NCBI GenBank assembly: GCA_964527795.1
Contig: CAZGOS010000202.1
Coordinates: forward strand, 1 to 5,844
DNA: 5,844 nt
Source of the DNA: SMXL01 sp964527795
GTDB taxonomy: Bacteria > Bacteroidota > Rhodothermia > Rhodothermales > UBA10348
Direction of reading: 5' to 3'
Positions 1 to 4,755 of the stretch are shown here, in pieces (position 1 is the stretch's first letter; every line of letters begins with the position of its first letter). The translations under genes and the position numbers were made by a program. Under the pieces are notes generated by a model. That model ran no database searches. It had not been told where the DNA came from and saw nothing but the letters and a program-made list of their open reading frames with translations.

Positions 1-403
1 CAACGGCCTCGGTTTTCACAATGGTGCTGTCGGCGAGTTCGGGCAGTGCGGGATAGTCGGCGCCATCATGACCAACCATTTTGTAGTGGCCCTGATCGGT
101 TCGAAGGGAGACGTTGAAGTCTGCGTCGGCGGTGAATTGCACGGGCAGGTCCGGGAGGGCACGAAGCGTGTCAATCAGTCGTTTCGCAGGGACTGCTACC
201 CGGGCCGGGCCGTCCGCTTCCACCGGCATCGAGAGGCGCTGCACAATAGAGATTTCAAGGTCGGTAGCACTGAGGCGCAATTTCCCGGTGTCCGTTTCGA
301 ACAATATGCACTCCAGAATGGAAAGAGTGCTTTTTGCCGGGACTGCTCCGCTGACCGTTTGAAGGGCCTTCAGAAGCTCTGCACTCGAAGCGGCGAATTT
401 CAT
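1..403 (-). CDS. dnaN: DNA polymerase III beta subunit (sliding clamp), N-terminal part
   Basis: The product is the ring-shaped sliding clamp that tethers the replicative DNA polymerase to DNA. The window holds the first 134 codons and the gene runs off the left edge. This covers clamp domain I (about residues 1-120) and the start of domain II, out of a usual length near 370. The start is the ATG at 403-401, giving MKFAASSAELLKAL, which matches the usual MKF-type DnaN N-terminus. Family hallmarks are LSATDLEISI (about residues 46-55), PAKRLIDTLRALPD (about 72-85) and HDGADYPALPE (about 112-122). No clear Shine-Dalgarno sequence precedes the ATG. The gene follows dnaA on the same strand after an 85-nt spacer with no DnaA box and no terminator-like hairpin, so read-through from dnaA is likely. 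Its identity is secure; its 3' part is not visible. Confidence 0.96.
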   Translation of the reverse strand, partial: MKFAASSAELLKALQTVSGAVPAKSTLSILECILFETDTGKLRLSATDLEISIVQRLSMPVEADGPARVAVPAKRLIDTLRALPDLPVQFTADADFNVSLRTDQGHYKMVGHDGADYPALPELADSTIVKTEAV

Positions 404-488
404 GATGCGATAGCGTGATTGATGTGGAATGCGAATTTAACAGATGCACCCACGCAAGTCTATACCTTCGGGGCAGGGCGGATATGAA

Positions 489-2027
489 TTACCTGCTTCT
501 TAGTTCGATCATGTGTCGAATCTCCTCGATCATTTCCTGAAACTTGGGTTCGGTGTCGATCTGGTTCTCCACGCTCTGGTTGGCGTGAATGACCGTCGAA
601 TGATCCCGTCCACCAAAATGCAGACCTATTGTTTTGAGCGAATGCTGTGTCAATTGTTTGCAGAAGTGCATAGCGACCTGGCGCGCCTGGACAACTTCTC
701 TTTTCCGCGTTTTGGCACGTACCAGATCTTCTTCAATCGTAAAGTACTCGCACACGAAGCGCTGGATTTCTTCGATCGACAGCGAAACACGCGTATCCTT
801 TATCAGATCGCGAAGCACTTCCTTGGCGAGCGGAAGATCGATATCACGCTTGTGCAACGTGCTGAAGGCAAGCAATCGAATGAGAGCTCCCTCGAGTTCC
901 CGGATATTCGATTTGATGTTGTGGGCGATGAATTCGTGAATCTCGTGATCGATCTGAATCCCGTCTTCAACAGCTTTCCTTCGAAGGATAGCGATTCGCG
1001 TTTCCAAATCCGGGGGCTGAAGATCAGCGGATAAACCCCACTGGAAACGAGACAGCAATCGTTCTTCAATTCCCTGAATGTCGCGCGGCGGACGGTCGGC
1101 CGAAAGAACGATCTGCTTTCCACTCTGGTGAAGGGTGTTGAAAATGTGGAAGAATTCCTCCTGGGTTTTTTCTTTGCCTCCGAAAAACTGAACGTCGTCG
1201 ATAATCAGCAGGTCGATCTGCCTGTAAAACAGCGAAAAATCGCTGACGCGATTATGCTGGATCGCCCGGACGAACTCGGTTGTGAAACGTTCACTGGAAA
1301 CGTAAAGAACCGTGTCACTCGGCCGGTTGGCATCCACATAATTGCCGATCGCCTGTATCAGGTGTGTTTTGCCAAGCCCGACGCCACCGTACAGAAGAAA
1401 CGGATTGAAACTGGTTCCGCCGGGCTGCTGAGCGATGGCGAGCGAGGCACTTCTCGCGAGCCGGTTGCAGTCACCCTCGATAAATCGATCAAATGTGTAG
1501 CCGGTGTTGAGTCGGCTATCCACCTGGACTTTCCGGACACCGGGAATCACAAAAGGATTATTGATGGCGGTGCTGGTGCCGGCACCCACCCCGAATGGAA
1601 TCGGCTCTTCGATGGGCGCGCTCGATGCAAAGATGGGCGGGTTGACCTCTTCATGCAGGTGTGGGGAGGCTGTTACTGGACGTAGCGGCTGTGGTTCGTT
1701 CGCCGGTTGCCTGGCCGGTAGCAGCATCGAGGAACCGTCAACACCCGTCTCCTCATCGTTTTTTTCAATGACAATGTCGTAGAAGAGGCGACCATTGGGG
1801 CCGAGTACTTTGGCGATCGTTTTGCGGATCAGGGAGAAGTAATGTTCTTCCAACCACTCGAAATAAAATCGGCTCGGTAGCTGAACCGTCAGACGGTCCA
1901 TATCTGCCTCGTGCTCCAGGCTCACGCCCTTGAGAGGAGCAAACCAGGTCTTGAAACTCTGTCTGCTGATGTTGTCTCGAATGATATCGAGGCACTCGTT
2001 CCATACCTGTTCAGGCGATCTCTCCAT
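489..2027 (-). CDS. dnaA: Chromosomal replication initiator protein DnaA
   Basis: DnaA is the AAA+ ATPase that binds DnaA boxes, melts oriC and loads the replicative helicase. Numbered from the ATG at 2027 (512 aa), domain I is about residues 1-85 (MERSPEQVWNECLDII, then SFKTWFAPL), followed by a Pro-rich linker to about 165. The AAA+ core shows Walker A GGVGLGKTH (about 214-222), Walker B LLIIDDVQF (about 273-281), sensor I LSADRPP (about 308-314) and the ERLLSRFQWGL segment with the arginine finger. C-terminal domain IV carries the DnaA signature GGRDHSTVIHA (about 472-482). An in-frame GTG at 2072 would add 15 residues. I prefer the ATG because it starts right at conserved domain I. Neither start has a recognisable Shine-Dalgarno sequence. 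All key residues are present. The gene points away from the putative origin to its right and is followed by dnaN. Confidence 0.97.
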   Translation of the reverse strand: MERSPEQVWNECLDIIRDNISRQSFKTWFAPLKGVSLEHEADMDRLTVQLPSRFYFEWLEEHYFSLIRKTIAKVLGPNGRLFYDIVIEKNDEETGVDGSSMLLPARQPANEPQPLRPVTASPHLHEEVNPPIFASSAPIEEPIPFGVGAGTSTAINNPFVIPGVRKVQVDSRLNTGYTFDRFIEGDCNRLARSASLAIAQQPGGTSFNPFLLYGGVGLGKTHLIQAIGNYVDANRPSDTVLYVSSERFTTEFVRAIQHNRVSDFSLFYRQIDLLIIDDVQFFGGKEKTQEEFFHIFNTLHQSGKQIVLSADRPPRDIQGIEERLLSRFQWGLSADLQPPDLETRIAILRRKAVEDGIQIDHEIHEFIAHNIKSNIRELEGALIRLLAFSTLHKRDIDLPLAKEVLRDLIKDTRVSLSIEEIQRFVCEYFTIEEDLVRAKTRKREVVQARQVAMHFCKQLTQHSLKTIGLHFGGRDHSTVIHANQSVENQIDTEPKFQEMIEEIRHMIELRSR

Positions 2028-2140
2028 CGGAGCGAATGGTGTTGTGCTGCGGGAGTCCGCAACGAATTTCACGTCTGTGTCAACATGTAATAGGTGGTCG
2101 TATCAACTGCTACATTAGGTTTCGGGTGCAGCTCTTTGCA

Positions 2141-2149
2141 TTATCCAGG
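2141..2149 (+). promoter_or_regulatory. Degenerate DnaA box-like site, two mismatches
   Basis: TTATCCAGG matches TTATNCACA at seven of nine positions. On its own it would be unconvincing. It is listed because of its close, same-orientation pairing with the better site at 2157. Confidence 0.3.
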
Positions 2150-2156
2150 GCGCAGG

Positions 2157-2165
2157 TTATTCACG
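2157..2165 (+). promoter_or_regulatory. DnaA box-like site, one mismatch
   Basis: TTATTCACG differs from TTATNCACA only at the last base. It sits 16 bp to the right of the start of another box-like site, in the same orientation. If the promoter at 2256-2284 is real, it lies within the transcribed leader of dnaA. Confidence 0.5.
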
Positions 2166-2215
2166 AGTTCTCAACAAAACGTGCGCGGGGCCGAAAATCA
2201 TGTGATTCTACGCTG

Positions 2216-2290
2216 AAAAATCGAAAAAAACGGAACAAACAAAATATCCACCGGATGTATATTTTTGTAACTCCTTGTTTACAAAGAACA
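2216..2290. other. AT-rich segment, candidate DNA-unwinding element
   Basis: By hand count, 53 of 75 bases are A or T, including runs of five and seven A and a run of five T. The flanking DNA is close to balanced. It lies between the box pair at 2141-2165 and the perfect box at 2397. That position and composition suit a duplex-unwinding element. I saw no clear DnaA-trio repeat beside it. It also overlaps the predicted dnaA promoter. Confidence 0.4.
2256..2284 (-). promoter_or_regulatory. Probable leftward promoter for dnaA
   Basis: On the minus strand the sequence reads TTGTAA (plus-strand 2284-2279), 17 nt, then TATACA (2261-2256). Each hexamer matches the sigma-70 consensus at four of six positions, with ideal spacing. 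Transcription would start near 2249 and give a leader of about 220 nt before the ATG at 2027. A weak DnaA box (2244-2252) covers the expected start point, which would allow autoregulation by DnaA. The site does not fit the Bacteroidota TAnnTTTG pattern. Confidence 0.35.
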
Positions 2291-2396
2291 TACGACAGTA
2301 TCCTTGACACAATTCAACAGATGTTCCGCTGTCGCATGCTTTGGTTAATGTACGAGAGCGAACGCTGTAGCCCCAATACGCGAATCCGCTAACAAC

Positions 2397-2405
2397 TTAT
2401 CCACA
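2397..2405 (+). promoter_or_regulatory. DnaA box, perfect match
   Basis: The sequence TTATCCACA matches the TTATNCACA DnaA-box consensus at all nine positions. It is the strongest DnaA site I found between dnaA and the DUF177 gene. It lies about 110 nt to the right of the AT-rich segment. Confidence 0.75.
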
Positions 2406-2418
2406 AGTGCTTTTCCTG

Positions 2419-2445
2419 AACAGGGTCGGGTTTCGACTCGCTGTT
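2419..2445. repeat. Imperfect inverted repeat next to the perfect DnaA box
   Basis: AACAG (2419-2423) pairs with CTGTT (2441-2445), and inside it GTCG (2425-2428) pairs with CGAC (2434-2437) around a 5-nt loop. A possible G-T wobble at 2424/2438 and a two-base bulge lie between the two stems. The element starts 13 nt after the DnaA box. No T-run follows on either strand, so it is not an intrinsic terminator. Confidence 0.4.
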
Positions 2446-2503
2446 TCAAGACCTCATGCCGAGATTCAGCAGTGGGTGAATCCGTCAACATCCAACCGGC
2501 AGC

Positions 2504-2546
2504 TCAGGAGAGCATCGTGTGGTCAATGCTTGCGCCACGATCCTGA
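2504..2546. repeat. Two-part imperfect inverted repeat
   Basis: TCAGGA (2504-2509) pairs with TCCTGA (2541-2546). Inside it TCGTG (2515-2519) pairs with CACGA (2536-2540), with five unpaired bases on the left arm only and a 16-nt loop. An overlapping, competing pairing joins the segment at 2459-2469 with CTGAATCGG at 2543-2551. Its function is unknown. Confidence 0.35.
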
Positions 2547-2692
2547 ATCGGGAGCTATTGTTGGGCCACAACTCTACTCATGATCCTCTTCGATGGTAAA
2601 CATTGACTCCTAGAAGTTCAAGCAAACGGAAATGGATTTCACAGAAGAATATGTGGGACCCATGGAAACGAGTGATGTAAAGGGATGTGACT

Positions 2693-2729
2693 CGCCCATT
2701 CCTTCACACCGTTTTCGGAATGATGGGCG
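2693..2729. repeat. 10-bp inverted repeat upstream of the DUF177 promoter
   Basis: CGCCCAT (2693-2699) is the exact reverse complement of ATGGGCG (2723-2729). TCC (2700-2702) continues the pairing with GGA (2717-2719) across a three-base bulge (2720-2722). The loop is 14 nt. No T-run follows on either strand. It ends 11 nt before the predicted -35 hexamer, so it could be an operator or a structural element. Confidence 0.5.
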
Positions 2730-2740
2730 TGCTCAATCCT

Positions 2741-2770
2741 TTGTGTACTGACGGAAGATTGCCGTATATT
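2741..2770 (+). promoter_or_regulatory. Probable promoter for the DUF177-rpmF operon
   Basis: TTGTGT (2741-2746), 18 nt, then TATATT (2765-2770). The -10 matches five of six consensus bases and the -35 only three. Transcription would start near 2777, about 40 nt before the preferred DUF177 start at 2818. A separate TATGTTTG at 2779-2786 matches the Bacteroidota -7 consensus TAnnTTTG but lacks a matching upstream TTTG at the right distance. Confidence 0.4.
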
Positions 2771-2817
2771 AACTAGTCTATGTTTGAACTATGATCGTGG
2801 CCCTCGAAGAGGGAGTC

Positions 2818-3306
2818 ATGTTACGAATTGATATACGTTCTCTCGATGCAGGTTATCACGAGTTCAGTCTTGAGCCCGCTCCAACAGACCTGGGGCTTGA
2901 ACCAGGCGCATTTCGTGATATGCTGGTCGAAGTCGGACTGGATTACGAAGGCAAGACTGCCCTGGTCATTATCAAGGTCTCAGCCATAGCTGCCCTGGTC
3001 TGCGATCGAACGCTTGCAGATTTTGAGCAATCCGTCTATGGAGAATACACGGTGTTGTTTTCGTCCAATCAGGACGAAAGTGAATCGGTCGCCGAAGTTC
3101 GAAACATGTCGGCCACGGACGAAGAACTTGACATAACCGACATTGTACGGGATACACTTCTTCTGGCCATTCCGGTTAAGAAAATTGCGCCGGGGGCGGA
3201 AGATGCTGACATCCCGGCTGCTTTTGGGGAGCCCACAAAATCGGACTATGATCCGAGATGGGAAGCCCTGAAGTCACTTAAGAATACAGAGAGTGGCGAC
3301 TCGTAA
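2818..3306 (+). CDS. DUF177 (YceD-family) protein, probable 23S rRNA/ribosome-related factor
   Basis: This is a DUF177/YceD-type protein, typically encoded just before rpmF. Family members have been linked to 23S rRNA accumulation; the biochemical role is not settled. From the ATG at 2818 the product is 162 aa and starts MLRIDIRSLDAGYHEFSLEP, the expected family N-terminus. A purine tract (GAAGAGGGAG, 2806-2815) just before this ATG supports it. An in-frame ATG at 2791 would add nine residues, lacks such a tract, and lies only about 14 nt from the predicted transcription start. The core segment VCDRTLADFEQSVYGEYTVLF (about residues 60-80) keeps the first Cys of the frequent CxRCL motif but has Thr in place of the second. 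A region with ITDIVRDTLLLAIPVKK (about 118-134) follows, then the C-terminal DPRWEALKSL. No signal peptide or membrane segment is seen, so it is probably cytoplasmic. It is first in a probable operon, 42 nt before rpmF. Confidence 0.85.
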   Translation: MLRIDIRSLDAGYHEFSLEPAPTDLGLEPGAFRDMLVEVGLDYEGKTALVIIKVSAIAALVCDRTLADFEQSVYGEYTVLFSSNQDESESVAEVRNMSATDEELDITDIVRDTLLLAIPVKKIAPGAEDADIPAAFGEPTKSDYDPRWEALKSLKNTESGDS

Positions 3307-3313
3307 CGCCACT
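3292..3313 (+). repeat. Perfect 7-bp hairpin enclosing the DUF177 stop codon
   Basis: AGTGGCG (3292-3298) is the exact reverse complement of CGCCACT (3307-3313). The 8-nt loop contains the TAA stop codon (3304-3306). The sequence after it is A-rich, not T-rich, so it is not an intrinsic terminator. It leaves the rpmF ribosome-binding site (3335-3341) free. It could affect mRNA processing or the DUF177-to-L32 ratio. Confidence 0.5.
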
Positions 3314-3348
3314 GAAAACAACAAGCTGGTTCGCAGAAAGGTCATGAC

Positions 3349-3540
3349 ATGGCACACCCAAAGCGGAAACACTCCAAAGCGCGTACACGTTCGCGGCGCG
3401 CGAATTATTATAGTCGTCTGAGTACTCCAACCACCATGGAGTGCCCGAACTGCGGCGACACCAAGCTGTTACATCGTGCGTGCCCTAATTGTGGGTATTA
3501 TCGGGGCCGGCAAGTGGTCGAAAGAAATGAGGCAAATTGA
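3349..3540 (+). CDS. rpmF: 50S ribosomal protein L32 (bL32)
   Basis: This is a small, basic, zinc-ribbon protein of the large ribosomal subunit. The 63-aa product starts MAHPKRKHSKARTRSRRAN, the standard L32 opening, and has four cysteines at 32, 35, 45 and 48 in the CPNCG...CPNCGYYRG arrangement, so this is the zinc-binding (C+) form. AGAAAGG (3335-3341), 7 nt before the ATG, is the clearest Shine-Dalgarno-like sequence in the window and fixes the start. An overlapping ATG at 3344 is out of frame. It follows DUF177 by 42 nt, the usual pairing. Length and sequence are fully normal for the family. A 183-nt gap separates it from plsX. Confidence 0.97.
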   Translation: MAHPKRKHSKARTRSRRANYYSRLSTPTTMECPNCGDTKLLHRACPNCGYYRGRQVVERNEAN

Positions 3541-3646
3541 CCCGGTACCTCTTTCCTGGCGGTATGATGACGAGCACAAGACCAGGTCCGTTGCGCCCGC
3601 CCCATCGTGCTGAGTACGGTTCTGATCAAGCCTTTTTGTAACTTAT

Positions 3647-3674
3647 TTGTTTTGCAGAGGGACTGTTCTATACC
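3647..3674 (+). promoter_or_regulatory. Possible internal promoter before plsX
   Basis: TTGTTT (3647-3652), 16 nt, then TATACC (3669-3674), in the 183-nt rpmF-plsX spacer. Hexamer matches are only three and four of six. The unusual spacer length, compared with 30-42 nt at the other junctions, makes a separate plsX promoter plausible. The rest of the spacer shows no gene and no convincing terminator. Confidence 0.25.
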
Positions 3675-3723
3675 CATGGATAACGGATCACGCCCCTCCT
3701 CCTCTTATCCGGATTAGAATCGT

Positions 3724-4725
3724 ATGTCTATCCGAGTCGCGGTAGATGCAATGGGTGGTGACCACGCACCGGAAGTGGTGGTTCAGGGTGCGATTAATGC
3801 ACTGGCCAAGTCCAATGAGGTAGACATAATCCTCTTTGGACCTGATTCTACGGTCAGTCCCATCGTGAACGATCTTGCGTCCACGTTAGAGCGCAGGCCC
3901 ACCGTCGTCGACTCACCGGACGTTATTTCGATGGAGGATTCTCCTTCCGTCGCGTTGAAAACGAAGAAAGATTCATCCGTCCACAAGGCACTTCTGGCGT
4001 GCGAAGCAGGATTTGCGGATGCTTTTGTATCTGCCGGCAATACCGGTGCCGTCATGGCGGCCTCTCTGATCCTTCTCGGTCGGCAGTCGGGTGTCAAGAG
4101 GCCTACGTTAATCGGATATTTTCCCACGGTAAAAGGACACTGCATTCTGTTGGATGCCGGCGCGAACGTAGACTGTCGGCCCAGCCACCTCGTACAGTTC
4201 GCGCAAATGGGCAGCGTTTTCGTTGAGCGCGTCATGCACCGCGAGAATCCGACCGTCGCACTGATGAACATCGGAGAAGAACCTGGAAAGGGTAATAATC
4301 AAGCAAAAACCGCCTATCGGCTTCTAAGCAAAGCACCTCATTTGAATTTTATCGGCAATATTGAAGGACGTGATATGCTCGCCCACGCTGCAGACGTCGT
4401 GGTCTCAGATGGATTCATTGGCAACATATTGCTCAAGTTTGGCGAGAGCGTTGCCAGCATTCTGCCTCTGATGATCGGCGCCGAAATGCAGAGACTGAAA
4501 ATGTCGGATAAGGAGAAGGGCATTGTCGCAAAAGCCCTGCAAGGTGTTAAAGCACGCTTCGACTATCAGGAATACGGTGGTGCGCCGTTGCTCGGCGTCG
4601 ATGGCACGGTTGTCATCGGTCACGGCGGTTCGAATGAGCAGGCTATAGAGAATATGATTTTCAACGCCGCTGCGATGATTCGAGTGGACGTTTCAGGATC
4701 TATTTCGGCAGCTCTCTCGGCATAA
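3724..4725 (+). CDS. plsX: Phosphate acyltransferase PlsX (acyl-ACP:phosphate transacylase)
   Basis: PlsX converts acyl-ACP and inorganic phosphate to acyl-phosphate, the acyl donor that PlsY uses in the first step of phospholipid synthesis. It is a peripheral, membrane-associated enzyme. The 333-aa product has normal length and all recognisable family motifs: DAMGGDHAP (8-16), EDSPSVALKTKKDSS (71-85), SAGNTGAVMA (103-112), DAGANVDCRP (144-153), NIGEEPGKGN (182-191), GNIEGRD (211-217), VVSDGFIGN (226-234), YGGAPLLGVDG (284-294) and IGHGGSN (298-304). The ATG at 3724 gives the canonical N-terminus, although no strong Shine-Dalgarno precedes it. It sits between rpmF and fabH, a very widespread order, with 30 nt to fabH, so plsX and fabH are almost certainly co-transcribed. 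Confidence 0.97.
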   Translation: MSIRVAVDAMGGDHAPEVVVQGAINALAKSNEVDIILFGPDSTVSPIVNDLASTLERRPTVVDSPDVISMEDSPSVALKTKKDSSVHKALLACEAGFADAFVSAGNTGAVMAASLILLGRQSGVKRPTLIGYFPTVKGHCILLDAGANVDCRPSHLVQFAQMGSVFVERVMHRENPTVALMNIGEEPGKGNNQAKTAYRLLSKAPHLNFIGNIEGRDMLAHAADVVVSDGFIGNILLKFGESVASILPLMIGAEMQRLKMSDKEKGIVAKALQGVKARFDYQEYGGAPLLGVDGTVVIGHGGSNEQAIENMIFNAAAMIRVDVSGSISAALSA

Positions 4726-4755
4726 ATCACCCTCAATCTCATAGAGTCATCACGC

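Larger units (their letters stand above)
2135..2450. other. oriC: Candidate chromosomal replication origin (oriC)
   Basis: This is the part of the gene-free stretch upstream of dnaA that looks most like an origin. It has one perfect DnaA box (TTATCCACA, 2397-2405), a one-mismatch box (TTATTCACG, 2157-2165), a two-mismatch box (TTATCCAGG, 2141-2149) and another weak one (2244-2252), all in the same orientation. Between the outer boxes lies an AT-rich segment at 2216-2290. The region separates divergently transcribed housekeeping genes, as expected for a bidirectional origin. The spacer between dnaA and dnaN (404-488), the other common origin site, has no box. The exact borders are my estimate. 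Few strong boxes means part of the function could lie elsewhere. Confidence 0.6.
2451..2790. other. Gene-free stretch between the origin candidate and the rightward operon
   Basis: I see no recognisable protein or RNA gene here. Open frames are short; the longest I read is a 39-codon plus-strand frame at 2632-2751 with no clear ribosome-binding site. No tRNA-like T-loop or cloverleaf is apparent, and rpmH, a frequent neighbour of dnaA, is absent. The stretch contains two sets of inverted repeats (2459-2551 and 2693-2729) and ends in a probable promoter for the DUF177 operon. DnaA-box matches are poor, the best being TGTGGTCAA at 2518-2526 (seven of nine to the reverse complement of the consensus). 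Confidence 0.6.

Noticed and set aside
1128..1685. Long plus-strand open frame (185 codons) antisense to dnaA, with another at 513-1034
   Set aside because: Both lie wholly within dnaA on the opposite strand, have no recognisable domains and are shadows of its codon pattern.
2028..2072. Fifteen-residue N-terminal extension of DnaA from a GTG start
   Set aside because: It lies outside conserved domain I and has no ribosome-binding site. The ATG at 2027 fits the family start better, though the extension cannot be ruled out.
2260..2267. Plus-strand TATTTTTG, a match to the Bacteroidota -7 promoter element
   Set aside because: There is no TTTG element about 20 nt upstream and no downstream gene close enough. 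It is probably a by-product of the AT-rich segment.
2304..2309. Perfect TTGACA -35 hexamer on the plus strand in the origin region
   Set aside because: No -10-like hexamer occurs 16-18 nt downstream and no gene follows for nearly 500 nt.
2036..2392. Plus-strand open frame of 118 codons running from inside dnaA through the origin region
   Set aside because: It starts inside dnaA, has a composition driven by A-rich DNA, matches no family I recognise and covers the DnaA boxes and AT-rich segment. It is not rpmH despite its Lys/Arg-rich middle.
2427..2440. T-loop-like sequence resembling part of a tRNA
   Set aside because: No acceptor, anticodon or D-arm pairing could be built around it.
3618..3637. 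Terminator-like sequence after rpmF: short inverted repeat followed by five T
   Set aside because: The stem has only four pairs including a wobble, too weak for an intrinsic terminator.
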